NCBI GenBank assembly: GCA_037783415.1 | Contig: JAZGTN010000150.1 | Location: forward strand, 3,906,001 to 3,970,000 | From: Leptasterias polaris | Lineage: Eukaryota > Echinodermata > Asteroidea > Forcipulatida > Asteriidae | Direction: 5' to 3' | Length of the DNA stretch: 64,000 nucleotides | Part shown: positions 9,640 to 20,169 of the stretch, piece by piece | Position numbering within the stretch: position 1 is the first letter of the stretch | Layout: the number at the start of each line of letters is the position of its first letter | Made by a program: the position numbers and the translations under genes | The notes under the pieces: model-generated | What the model was told of the DNA's origin: nothing | Databases searched by the model: none | What the model saw: the letters and a program-made list of their open reading frames with translations, nothing else

Positions 9640-11570
9640 CGTGAATATGGACCATAAGACTTAATAAAAAAGGCCCATAGCCGAAAACCAAATTAACCAG
9701 TGCAGATATATCGAGTGTCAACTGTTAACAGAATTACGCTGAGAGTTGTTATTCTGTCGTTGAAGAGAAGTGTTCGTAACGTCCGTAGAGACGTTCCCCA
9801 TTTTTGATATTCATACTCATAGTCAAGGATACTGTGGATCTAGTCCAAGACAAATTAGATATAGGCCTATGATAAAAGACGACATCAGTGAGTAGATATA
9901 GACAAACACGTCACAAGAGACCTAATCATGGCGCGGCCATCTGCTATTTCCATATCGAATCAAAATGTTATAGATGAGACGTGAGTACACTCGCTCCCAT
10001 AAGATGTAAAGCGTATACAAAACGAGGGCTCGATTTCACAAAGCACTTGGATTCGTCCCAAGATGAGTTCTCAATAATGCCATAGTGATTTTATGTTGTG
10101 ACGTCACAATTTGCTTAGCAATTAAGACCGATTCGCTGTTAACGTTAGTTCAAATCTTAAATCCTCCATGGACGCTCCAAGCAGCCTCGTGTGTTGGGCG
10201 ACACGTTGTGCCCGAAGGTTTTAAAAGTAACATACTAACAAATACTGAAAGAACAGTCTGACCTCACCAACACCATTTTAAACAGACTGTTTTTTCCAAT
10301 AATCGTGGAAGATTAGCCCATTGGCACAATTGGCCTTCCAACGTGCACACATGCAACAATGCTAGCCTCAGTATCTGGGGCGCTGTACTCCTTTTCAGAA
10401 ATGTTGACTAGTAGTAACGACCGCAGATGTCAAAATTTTCTAAAAAGGAAACTAAAGCGCCCCAGTTATTGGGTCTACAACAATGTCCACTGTTTATTGA
10501 GCTCTAAGCCAACTAACTCTTCATTTTTTCCCCAGTACAAACAAAAAACGTATCCCTATTTTAGAATCATAGAAGAGGGGTCTGGGGCCTAGGGGAGACG
10601 AGAGACTGTTGTTTTTTATTTAACTCCTTTTAGCAACAACAATAAGTCGTCAGCATTTTTACGAAGAGATGACTAGGCAGCAAAACTTTCGTGTTTGGAG
10701 AAAACAACGTTGAACGTAAAACTCTTGTTGAAAATCAAATTTTCGGAGACTGTTCGCCAATTAAACTTTGCAATTTTACCAACCATGAAATTAGAGATCT
10801 TACACCATGCAAATATGTTGTTATTTTTTTTACAGTAAGTTTAATTAACGAGTTATTACCCGGTTACTACACTTTCTTATCTCTTTATGAAAACTGCGCG
10901 GACGAGGTCTGTGTGGAGCGCGTCGCGTACAAATCTATGCGCAAGCTCAAATTTCTCTGTGTCATTTTGTCTCCTCGTGAAAACAAAAAACACAAAGTAC
11001 TCAATTTTGGGACCGTGCCAGTGCTATGTACTTCAATGTAAAAGATTGCAAATCGGAAATTGGCTGTTTGTGAAAACTAAAAACTGTAAATCTGGTGATA
11101 TTGTCCAGTGTGCATGGTGCTAATTAGTGTAATTACGAAACTATAACGTTTTATGACTTGAAACTTATGCTTAATGTTGTTGTCAATAATAACATCCAAA
11201 CACCGATTTGCCAAAATGTAAGATTTTTTTTATATTATTAGTTTTTCGTTTTTCGTCGAATTAAGGCCTACCAGAAAATCGAGGGAAAGTTTCAAGACTA
11301 TCAGGGCAAGGTTTACCTGCAGATTGTATATCTCCGCACTCCACCATCTTTAAACAGTTTCTAAGAAACGAGTCAGTCCTTAAAGGCTGCGAAGTGTGCA
11401 CACGCGATGAGCGAGTTGAGGAGAAAACACACATCCATTTATGCTAATAGCGGCCTCAATAATTTTGTCCGGGACAAAAAAAGGCGGCCCGTCATGTGCG
11501 CCGCGCATACAAAGATGTGCGTTTTCCATTGGTTCATTATTGTTTTACCTGTAAGATGTGTTTTACCTGT
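9640..11570. other. Largely unannotated, with one MITE end at 10026
   Basis: Apart from GGGCTCGATTTCACAAAGCAC at about 10026-10045, whose ends resemble the fold-back elements at 25871 and 54463, I see no recognisable repeat. A 116-codon frame at 10691-11041 starts at GTG and has no motif or coding signature I can defend. Confidence 0.4.
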
Positions 11571-11572
11571 TG

Positions 11573-11858
11573 CGTGTCGTTGCTGAGCTATCAAGCGCAC
11601 CGAACTCAAGCCCCGGTATTTCTGATCAGCAGGGTGTGGTTTTGAGTCCCGGTCTTGACGGTTGACTCTTTAAGCAAGATACTTAACCATTATGGCTTCG
11701 TCCTTCGGATGGGACGTAAAGCCATAATGTTCCGTGTGTTGTGTAATGCACGTAAAAGAACCTAGAATATCACCTATTGCTAAAAGATGGGTTTCTGGCA
11801 ATGGCTGCTGAGTGCACCTTGTAAACCATTATAAAGGTGCTACTGGGTCTCATAACTC
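11573..11858 (+). mobile_element. Deu-domain SINE, tail type B, lacking the terminal hairpin
   Basis: GCGTGTCGTTGCTGAGCTAT (weak A box), ACCGAACTCAAGCCCCGGT, GGTTTTGAGTCCCGG (damaged B box), GATACTTAACCATTATGG, GATGGGACGTAAAGCC, GTAATGCACGTAAAAGAACC and GGTGCTACTGGGTCTCATAAC follow the type-B order. The copy ends before the AGCGCTATATAAG segment, so it is 3' truncated or that end has decayed. Confidence 0.85.
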
Positions 11859-11935
11859 TTGTCTAAAAAGTTTTTCTCTTCCATTGATGAACATTTCATT
11901 GGTGGATACGTGTGCTATAAGACTCCAATATTATT

Positions 11936-12010
11936 TTAGTAGTAGTTATAGTATTATTATAAAGTAGTAGTATTATTATAAGTAGTTAAGTATAGTAGTA
12001 TTATGAGTAG
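11936..12010. repeat. TAG/TAT-rich simple repeat
   Basis: Low-complexity run of TAGTAGT, ATTATTATA and AAGTAG units; no coding or structural meaning evident. Confidence 0.6.
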
Positions 12011-12751
12011 TGGACTACCCCCACTGGAGGTTGTTTCCTACATGTATCTGCCCGCCAAGCCGGGTTCCTCGCCCTAGTGGGTTTTTTTTCTTCACATTTT
12101 TGTATTTTTCTCTAAACTAGGCCTACTGTATTGTTCGTTCTTGTACAGATCCTTTGATTTGCTTTGTTTATTTTTATTTTTTTAATGTCTTTGTTATGTT
12201 TGCTGGATGAAATATTAAGATGGCTGCGTAAATGACGTCAAAGAACAAGGTCGAGTATGGTCGAAATCAAGGTTTAAGTGTTCACCATCTGCTTTGTTGT
12301 CTACCGATGGTGCTTTAAAATTTATCTGTAAACCATCGCACTAAACCACAGTCACGCTCGACTCAGAATTAATGGATTGTAGATTAAGTAAAGAGTTATT
12401 ATACTCACTGACTCTTGGAAGAGGTAGGCATTGTACAAAATGGTGTAACTGTCAGTCTCGAGCAAAATTCTCTATTACGGACCCAACCGCAATCTCTGAT
12501 TGCGTTTACGTGGCACGCCAATGGAACGTGGCACACCAACGGAACATTCATATGCTTTGCCTTATGTATAGTACAGTAACATTTCTTCACTGAAAATGTG
12601 CATGTGTGTGTTAATAAGTCGATCACGTTTACAATTTTTCTCATTACATTTCAACTCTGCTAATTTGTACACGGCTACACCAAACAGCTTCATATGTCTA
12701 GTTTTTGTTCTTCTTAGTCTAAGGGCACTTCCTTCATGCTGTCAACTTCAG

Positions 12752-12961
12752 GCTAATACGGCAATATGTGTCGGACACCTTGTTGTACACGATCGATGGC
12801 ACGATCTTTGTACACGAGGATACCTTATCAAAAAATTGCTACGACAAGAATACGTTCTGGCGCCACATCTTGGGTCCTAAGAGTACAAGCAAAGAAGGTT
12901 CCACCCTTAAGTACAAAGCAACCAATAACTATTTTGAAAGACATTTTCATTGGTTTGATGG
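12752..12961 (+). CDS. Candidate internal exon of an unrecognised host gene
   Basis: A 210-nt segment is bounded by an acceptor (GTCAACTTCAG) and a donor (GATGG then GTAGGC), and one frame is open throughout (69 codons, one base before and two after). The peptide includes YVSDTLLYTIDGTIFVHEDT, KNTFWRHILGPKSTSKEG and FERHFHWFDG. It has mixed, non-repetitive composition and three Trp/His-rich spots that look more protein-like than the surrounding chance frames. A stronger pyrimidine tract (TTTTTGTTCTTCTTAG, ending 12717) could be the true acceptor for an earlier start, but that brings in a TAA in this frame. I do not recognise the family, and no partner exon with matching phase was found nearby. 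It could still be chance. Confidence 0.4.
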
Positions 12962-13506
12962 GTAGGCCTACCACCGGTAGACCATCACACAAGTACCCTC
13001 AGCTGCATTGGTTAACATATAGTTGCCGCTGCTGACATAGCTCTTCAGCCGACACAATTCTCAGAAATACACGAGTTAAAGTCAGTTATACTTTCTGTCA
13101 CTTAGTCATAATTGTCAAACCCCGTAGCTACAGAAACACGCCGAGATTTAGCATCACTATTTGAAAGGCCAAGAGTAATTTTCTTTTGACGCAAACAAAG
13201 CAGAGCTGCAATCTGGCGCAAGCAGTAGCCTATTGGAAATCTCTGGTGTCGTGATATCGGCAAAACGTTGACATTTACGTTGACTTGTCCCGGGGACATT
13301 CTTGCTGATTTCACATTTCCCAGTGCTTTCCAAAGTTTCCTGTGAATTCCGAGGGGGTTTCATGACATTATCTTGAGTCTAAACTAGGAGGACAAAGGAT
13401 CAAAACATTGGCTTTTACGACTGGTAAATGAAAACAGTAACATACAATCTCGCCTTGGGTGATCTTTTAGATACTGGTCACGTGTTACGCTAAAGATATC
13501 ATAGAC

Positions 13507-14009
13507 CACCCGATTCGACTACCCACCGCTGTTAATAAGCAAGGCTTGAGGGGGGGGAGATGCCATACTATAAGCGTGCCCGAAATATATTATCATCTTA
13601 CATAATATCACCCGCCACGATTGTTAGCGAGGCATGTCATAATATGCAATGTTTACGTTCATTCCGTGGATCGGTTGGTGGCGCTTTCCATCATGGCCGC
13701 CTCATGAAATAATGACTTATTCTGCAAAGTTCTGGTTGCGGAAGTTTTCGCCCCAAAATTTCTCCGAATCATCAATGGATGAATCACATTGAACACATCC
13801 ACTTTGTATTCAGGTGCTTAGGTAGAGATTCTGCCGATCAATGATTATTGGTAAGTTAATGGTGTGACTGATTCTCTACCGCGCGACGCCGGCCTCGCTT
13901 CTAAGTGTGCCTGGCGTATTATGTAAGATGATAATATATTTCGGGCACGCTTATAGTATGGCATCTCCCCCTCAAGCCTTGCTTTATTATTGGGTAGTCG
14001 AATCGGGTG
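13507..14009. mobile_element. ~500-bp element with ~100-bp inverted arms
   Basis: 13507-13607 and 13918-14009 are inverted copies. Shared landmarks are CACCCGATTCGACTACCC, CAAGGCTTGAGGGGG, GATGCCATACTATAAGCGTG and CCCGAAATATATTATCATCT, with a few indels. The ~310-bp centre is unique and shows a short inverted pair around GGTAGAGATTCT and ATTCTCTACC. No transposase is present. It may be a long-TIR MITE or fold-back element; no clear target duplication is visible. The minus-strand frame 13845-14081 merely crosses the arm. Confidence 0.75.
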
Positions 14010-14204
14010 CAAAGGCCTACATGACGCGTAAAGCTGACAAAATAGTCGCAGACATGCAGTGTTTGTGTTTTTTGTGATCAACCATCATGAAATAACACAT
14101 CTGTGAAAAATTGGACTTAACCCTTTGTGTTTGTCGGGAGAAAAACAAGTAAAAAACCATGCACATTTTTCAGCACGTGAACACATTGCTCTTAATGTTG
14201 GTTG

Positions 14205-14345
14205 TAAAAAGTTTTCTCGAATACGACTTCATTTCAGAAGGAAATATTTCACAGAAAAATGGTTCTAGTATGAACTTCATAATCAGTAAGCTTTCAGACT
14301 ACAATTGGAAGGGAGAGAAGGGACGGGATACCATCAAAATATACA
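14205..14345 (-). repeat. Fragment related to the TTAAAGGTATTATAC MITE family
   Basis: ATGAACTTCATAATC followed by GTAAGCTTTCAGACTACAATT is the reverse complement, with mismatches, of the internal part of the element at 19326 (AATTGTAGTCTGAAAGCTTG ... GAAGTTCATACTA). The ends are not well defined. Confidence 0.5.
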
Positions 14346-14402
14346 ACATAGGGTGTTAAAGTAACACTCATGTCTGCCAACATGATTACATATTTGGTTT
14401 TG

Positions 14403-14765
14403 CATTTATTTATTTATTTATTTATTTATTGATTGATACAAAAATATTTATACAGGATACAAAAATCAGCTCAGAGGGTGTTTTACATCATGGTCCTGTT
14501 CAAAGAAAAAAACAAGCACCAAACTAGCAAAAATTACAAACAATGGAAAACACCCAAGTGGAATATGGAAAGGAAAAATACACAATACACGAACTATATA
14601 CAAAAAAGAACAAACTACTTAAAATACACCTTCTTATACATGTTTTTAAAGCTGGCAATAGAGGAGGCATTCTGGACATGAGTAGGTATTTTGTTCCAAG
14701 CAGTAGCAACAGCATTAACAACCCTATGATGGTGTTAATTTTGATTCTCTTTTAAGTATCTATGT
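14403..14765 (-). pseudogene. Decayed LINE 3' end with (TTTA)n tail
   Basis: On the minus strand around 14735-14640 a broken frame reads RVVNAVATAWNKIPTHVQ and then ASSIASFKNMYKK. This fits the C-terminal signature of many LINE ORF2 proteins (RVVN-x-WN-x-LP followed by S-x-x-x-FK). The left end is a (TTTA)n stretch at 14406-14430, as expected for a LINE tail. A stop lies just upstream of HHHRVVN. This is a different family from the LINE at 2410, whose tail is not TTTA. Confidence 0.65.
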
Positions 14766-15835
14766 GACAACACCCATGGTACGCTGTCAATTTTAACACC
14801 CAAGTTTTTTGCAGTGCATTATATTGAAGATATCATATTTCCGTGGCAAAACTGGATAAATTGCTCTTCCTTACGCAATTTTGGCCTGGTTATTCCCCCA
14901 ACTGCCCCGACGAAAAATCTGTGATTTTGCGGTTCCGCCACCCCTCCACATTACCCCCCACCCCGCTCCCGCCATCCCAACCCGGATGAAAATCGTTAAC
15001 AAATCGGTACTTTTCATATATTCAACTAGCTTGCAGTAGAAACTCTCACTGGAATTTGTTTTGAGTTTCATGTCCTGACATGCAGTTAAAGAGCATAAGA
15101 TTGTTTCAAAACGATCGCAGAATTCACATTTCTTTTCAAAGATTAAGTTTAAGTTTGAGAAATGTTCCTTTCAATCATTTTCTCTTACAGTTTTTTATGT
15201 TTTATTACCCCTTCGGATTCTTGAAACTGTGTACAGATATAACAGCACAGATATCGATATAGGCCGAACAGATAAAACGATATAGGTGACTTATGGACAG
15301 CTCCGGCAATAAAGGCGATTGCAACCTCGTCCCCGCTGGCCAGGTACTGTATAATATAACTCAACAGCTTGCATACAATAGACAACGTGTATTTAAGATT
15401 GAATCGCAGGATGATTTTAAAGCAAAAAGCCAAATAGGGTGATAAAATACTTGCTGAATTATCTACATCTGGAGCACCAGGGACACTATTAGGTGAAATC
15501 GATTTATGTAGACTGGTAGCTTCTTAGCCAATTCCCAATTTGAATGTATATAGAAAAGCAAATATAATAAGCATACTGCTATTTAATGAAAGTTTTTTTT
15601 ACAAGCCTTTTAATATCCTTTCTTCTTTCTTTCTTTCTTTCTTGCCTATTTCACTCCATTAGGAGGAAAGCCTCTTCACAAATTCTCCATTTCACTCAAT
15701 CCTGAGCTATCTGTTGCCAAGCAATGCCCTATATATACTTAATAGTTCATTCATTTATCTTTTGTTTTGTTTCACTCTTTTTCTCGTTCTGTTTCTTGGA
15801 GTCCAATCGGTTGTTTTGCATGCCCACCTATTCTC
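14765..15835. other. Mostly unannotated; pyrimidine microsatellite
   Basis: A (CTTT)n-like run lies at 15618-15645. A short segment at 15287-15347 has a candidate ATG and CAG/GTACTG donor on the plus strand and is also open on the minus strand; I cannot choose between them, so I do not call a gene. Confidence 0.35.
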
Positions 15836-15837
15836 AT

Positions 15838-15952
15838 CCATCCTTGCTACCCGAAAGACAAAGTAATCATGGTAATTTACATGCCACGACCTGGACTCGA
15901 ACCACACTCTGCTGATCAGAAACACCAGAGCTTCAGTCCTGTGCTCTTAACA
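15838..15952 (-). mobile_element. Deu-domain SINE head fragment
   Basis: CTGGACTCGAACCACACTCT (B-box complement) followed by GCTGATCAGAAACACCAGAG and TGCTCTTAAC matches the family head, but the A-box end is lost exactly where the tail of the next LINE begins (15958). To the left only GACAAAGTAATCATGGTAA of the SINE body is recognisable. Confidence 0.75.
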
Positions 15953-16270
15953 ATTCGTCTTCAATTCAATTCACATTTATTTACACTAACATATTTCCAC
16001 AAATTACAGAACTACATTGTAATGCATTTATATAAAAGACAGAATAAGAATAAACTAGCGGGAAAGCGCGTGGAGGCAAGGCCCAAAATAAGCCATGTAG
16101 CTTGTAGCGGCTTGCCTTTACATAACAAAATACATAAACTAAGGGTACATGCTTAGGACAATACAAAGACGAAACAAACAGACAGACAGACAGACGAACA
16201 TACTACTGGAGAAAATGACAATGACAAAGTATGCAAAAACTAAAAGGAGAAGAACGGTATAGAAACTATG

Positions 16271-16843
16271 TTACATACTGGGAAATAAGGAACTTTTTAT
16301 AAGATGTTTTGGACCTAGCCACAGAGGATGAGGCTTTGATAGACTGGTCAACCGAATTTCAAAGACGAGGACCATAGTAACGGAGAGTATTGGATGTGTA
16401 TGATGTGCGTGCGAATGGGACGTGCATGTTGTTACTAGATCTAGTGTTGTGGTCATGAATGTCTTTATTATAGGTGAAGTAAGACGTGAAAAGTCGAGGG
16501 AGAAGGTTATTAGTGTATTTGTGTTGTACATGAAGGTGCCTGTTTGAGATTTGTTAATATCAGAAAGTGTAAGGGTGTGTAATTTGATAAAAAGAGGTAA
16601 TGTGTGATCACTTGGTTGGGAGAGTGTTGCCAGCCGGATGGCTCTTTTTTGAATGATCATAAGAGAGTGGAGTTTACTGGTGCTAGTGCGTGCCCAAACA
16701 ATATTACAGTAAGTAAGATAAGGAAGAATGAGTGTGTTATAAAGAGAGACCATGGCAACAGAGGGTAGAAAGGAACGTAGCTTAGACATGATGCCAGTAT
16801 TGCGGGAAGTAATTTTCGAGATGTGGGAATGTGCTGAGTCCAA
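16271..16843 (-). pseudogene. LINE ORF2 C-terminal region
   Basis: The peptide shows LYNTLILPYLTYCNIVWA and IIQKRAIRLA, the conserved post-RT region of this clade; the first LINE has LILPYMSYGNIVWG at the same place. It then runs into a low-complexity His/Ser/Thr stretch, and the family WN-x-LP ending is lost in another frame, indicating further indels. Separated from the RT frame by about 180 bp of broken sequence. Confidence 0.85.
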
Positions 16844-17020
16844 GAAAGTTTGTCATCAATGACAACGCCGAGGAATTTGGTTGAATGTACCCTTTCAATA
16901 GGAACATGGTTGATGCTGATATTGGCGTCATTGATGGTAGACCTAGATTTGGAAAAGATCGTATATTTTGTTTTTTGGGGAGTTAAGAGAGAGTCTGTTT
17001 GTACTAAACCAGGAGGAGAC

Positions 17021-17794
17021 TTACACTAGTTCATTGTTTAGTTCTTCAGCCAAAGTAGGCAAGTCAGAATGAGAACAAAGAATAGTGGTGTCATCCGCAA
17101 AGAGAGTAAAAGACAATTTAGAAGAACAGTGGTGTAGATCGTTGACATAAATAAGAAAAAGGAGAGGACCGAGAATAGAACCCTGGGGAACGCCGTGGGT
17201 GATATCATTCAAGGAAGAATCACTCTTTTTACATGTAGTGAACTGTTTCCGGTTGTTAAGGTAGTCTTCAAACCATGTAAGGGCGATACCTCGGATGCCA
17301 TAATGGTGGAGTTTAGCTAGCATGATTTTATGGTCGATGGTATCAAAAGCTTTAGATAGGTCAATGAAGACACCAGCAGAAATCAAACCATCATTAAGTG
17401 AAGAGATGAGAGAATCGGTGAGATAAGTGAGAGCAAAATCTGTAGAATAGCTGCTGCGAAAACCAAACTGATGTTCAAACAAGAGGTTGAAATCAGATAA
17501 GAATTTGAAGAGACGTTTATAGACAAGACGTTCTAAGATTTTTGAGAAACAGGGAAGGACAGAGATGGGACGATAATTTGAGATTTCCTTGGAGCTGCCA
17601 TTTTTGAATACAGGAATCACTTTAGCAATTTTCTGTTGAAAAGGGACAGAACCAGTAGAAAGTGAGAGGTTGAAAAATGTGAGCGAGGGGTGAAGATATA
17701 AGAGGAAGTACTGACTTGATAACTGAAGAATTAATGCCATCAAAGCCACAACTAGAAACACTCTAAAGGCTTTTACCGACTTCAATGATTTCAT
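17021..17794 (-). pseudogene. LINE reverse transcriptase domain
   Basis: A 257-codon open frame with the RT blocks in order: AKVIPVFKNGS, NYRPISVLPCFSKILE, FGFRSSYSTDFAL, GVFIDLSKAFDTIDHK, GVPQGSILGPLLFL and the catalytic FADDT. All catalytic positions that I can see are intact, but the protein is cut at both ends by frame shifts. Upstream, in another frame to about 17972, the peptide NKYFSSIGSSLSSKI corresponds to NNYFTQIGPTLDSKI of the first LINE, which confirms one original ORF. Confidence 0.92.
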
Positions 17795-18009
17795 GTTGGC
17801 ATGAAGAAGAGGGAAGACGTATTACGATTGTGAAGATGATCGGAAAATTGACTAGCTGTGGAAGGAATCTTGCTTGAAAGGGAAGAACCGATGCTGGAAA
17901 AGTACTTGTTGAAAGAATCGGCGATATCTGATGGGTTTGAAGCAACATTATGACCGTCATCAGGAAGCTCAACTATCGTGTTCTTGCCTAAGATGTTATT
18001 CGACAGACC

Positions 18010-18297
18010 TTAAAGGGTGTGTACAGCATTGATTGAAAATATAAATGTTCACAGATTTGTTCATAACTTACATGGTATAAATATGGTCATGGTGGAAAAC
18101 TTCCCTTGAAATAGTTTTGCTCGAAATGCTATAGTTTTTAGTAAATGAGTAAAATTAGTCTTTAAAATCAAACGTTTGAAAACAGTGAGAAAACAGTTTT
18201 TCGCTGTGTTCTTATGACTCCGAAGACCGATTTAGCTTTCATGTATATGTTGGGTCACATCAAGTTGACAATTACCAATGTTGTACACACCCTTTAA
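18010..18297. mobile_element. TTAA-flanked MITE with 15-bp perfect terminal inverted repeats
   Basis: TTAAAGGGTGTGTAC at 18010-18024 and its exact reverse complement at 18283-18297 bound a 288-bp non-coding element. If TTAA is the duplicated target, the TIR proper is AGGGTGTGTAC. TTAA duplications are used by piggyBac and Kolobok transposases; the AGGG terminus fits Kolobok better than piggyBac's usual CCY start (inference). Related copies are at 9378-9628 and, more distantly, at 57911-58275. Confidence 0.85.
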
Positions 18298-18434
18298 GTA
18301 TATAGGCCTACTTAAAAACAATATACCACTAAGTAGGGAGTTCCAAAAAGGAAAAAAAGTAGCGCTTCTCAACTCTAGTCTCTTGATAAATGCAGTATAA
18401 AGAAATAAAATGAATATTAATAATAATAATAATA

Positions 18435-18765
18435 ATTAATAATTTGGGAGGCTAATCATCCTTACTGGCAGCTATGAGCTGAATTGCGAAGGACGCGGCT
18501 ACAACGTGTTCGAGAAGCAGGCATGCAAGGGCGCCTTTGGCAGCCAGCCACATCAACCCATTATGACCACGGAGCACAGCCAGAGATCGAAAGTGTTTGA
18601 TTTTTTTTTCCGAGGGAGGAAAACCGGATGGTCTGGAAAACCCTCGTGGCACAGCAGAGAACCAACGCACAACTCAACTCACATATGGCCCTGGCCGGGT
18701 ATCGAACCTGGGTCACCTTGGTGAGAGGCGAGCGCTTTACGCACAAGCCAACCATGCCACATTAC
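18435..18765 (-). mobile_element. tRNA-headed SINE (second family) with (TTA)n tail
   Basis: On the minus strand: a GGTTGGCTTGTGCGTAAAGC head, CTCGCCTCTCACC, B box GGTTCGATACC, then GGGTTTTCCAGACCATCCGG and TTTTCCTCCCTCGG. This is a body type seen in many marine animal SINEs. It ends in an ATTATTATTATT tail at 18420-18440. The frames on both strands here are shadows of the SINE. Confidence 0.8.
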
Positions 18766-18769
18766 AACA

Positions 18770-19320
18770 CTTATAAAAATCCTCCAAAACCTTAAAAATG
18801 ACCAAGCTTGTCAGTTAAACCTCATTACGACGATTTAAACAGTTGTATGGGAGATGTACATTATGCATTTTATTTCCAAATCTCTCCTTTGTACTTTCTA
18901 TCAATTAGACATAGATACAGAAATCAGACTTCATTTAATGTTGTTGTTTTAACTTCTTCATCATTCAATATATCCCGGTGTAATGAAGAGTTCATCTCGA
19001 TGGAGATCTAACGATAAGGTACTTTGGCTGCATTAAAAGAAAAATGAAAAAAAAACATGACAGAGAGCAGTGAAATTTTTACACAACTTGCCCCTGGTTT
19101 GAAATAATATTCATATGAATCGTTGGGATATCTTTAAATGCTAAGAGTGTTTTTATATCGGTTCCCCAGGGGAAGATTTTAGGTGGATCAGATGGCCCGT
19201 TGCTTTAGGTGAAAATCAAAGTGTAATGACAAAATAAAATAATTACCCTTTTCCAATGTGGTGGTTAGAATAGAGCGACCCTGCGGGGACATAGACTCGG
19301 TTTTCGCACTGAATAGGTTT
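18770..19320. other. Unannotated region
   Basis: Nothing recognisable beyond short AT-rich runs; the small frame at 18808-19011 has no motif. Confidence 0.35.
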
Positions 19321-19325
19321 CATCT

Positions 19326-20165
19326 TAAAGGTATTATACAGAATTGTGAATGATAAAAACAGCATCATTTAATTGTAGTCTGAAAGCTTGCAGATTACGA
19401 AGTTCATACTAAAACCCTTTTTTATTATTGAAATCTCCCTCTGAAATTAAGTCAAGTTGGAGAAAACTGTATCAGAAAACCTTTAAAAAACACAACAGCT
19501 GATTTCGGTTCTTATTAACCGAAATTAAGGACAATCATGTTTACATGCTGACATAGTTTCTCATTATTTTCTCCTGACTCGCACAACGAATTAAGCCTAA
19601 ATTTTCACAGGTTTTTTATTCCATGTATAACGCTCTATCGAAATGAGGAATGTCTCGGAAATCACTTTTACGTGTAATTCGACATACAAAAGTTGTTAAC
19701 AATCGAAAATCATGAAAAACACCACAAAAACCGATTCCGCGATTTCGGTGGTATTAGGTTAAACAAAACTGGATCTTTCTTGTCGTGGTCTTACCTTTAA
19801 TTGAAAAGATGAATAAATTCACAAAAGGTACGTTTTCTTGAGCATGTTTGTACGCATAGCTACAATAGCTAGCTGTTGTTAATAACGATTATCTAAATAA
19901 ACACGTAGTAAAATATTAATGGAAGTGGCCTTGTCTTGTAGACTTTCTTCATCCCGATAACTTCGGACAGGAATAAGCTACGGAAATAATAATGGTATTG
20001 CTGGAAAGCCAGTGAGGTACTTGTTAACATGGTATGCATAACTCAATTTCCGAGACATTCCTCAATTCGATAGAGCGGGTCACTTTATGGTTGATCACAC
20101 AATTCATTAGCACTGTCTGTCGGCTCTGTGTCACCAATCAATGCCTTCAAGAACAGCTATGTGAT
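19326..20165 (+). mobile_element. TTAAAGGTATTATAC-type MITE interrupted by another element
   Basis: It starts TTAAAGGTATTATACAG, like the copies at 34757 and, inverted, 58258-58275. The internal phrase CAAATTTTCACAGG-like (AAATTTTCACAGGTTTTTTATT) runs to CCATGTAT at 19628 and resumes at about 20093 with GGTTGATCACACAAT and CACTGTCTGTCGGCTCTG. That is the same order as the uninterrupted copy at 58180-58250 (CATGTATGTGGTTGATTACAC, then CACTGTCTGT). The gap between is a separate insertion. Confidence 0.7.
19629..20092. mobile_element. Nested element with 32-bp inverted repeats inside the MITE
   Basis: The arms at 19631-19662 and 20046-20077 are inverted copies with one mismatch: CGCTCTATCGAAATGAGGAA continuing to TGTCTCGGAAAT. 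The ~380-bp interior is non-coding. TAT on both sides of the insertion (CCATGTAT / TTTATGG) may be the target duplication. The exact ends are uncertain because 10-15 bp outside the arms is also absent from the uninterrupted MITE copy. Confidence 0.7.
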
Positions 20166-20169
20166 GACT

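Larger units (their letters stand above)
15958..17995 (-). mobile_element. Second CR1/Jockey-group LINE, 5' truncated and decayed
   Basis: The element runs right to left: a pre-RT segment (~17990-17800), RT (17794-17021), the C-terminal region (16843-16271) and a 3' UTR (~16270-15960) ending TAAATAAATGTGAATTGAATTGAA. That tail resembles that of the first LINE and may be a short (TTGAA)n repeat. At least two frame breaks interrupt it (near 17780 and between 17021 and 16843). It starts just before the reverse transcriptase, so the endonuclease is absent. Its right end meets the TTAA MITE at 18010. Confidence 0.9.
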
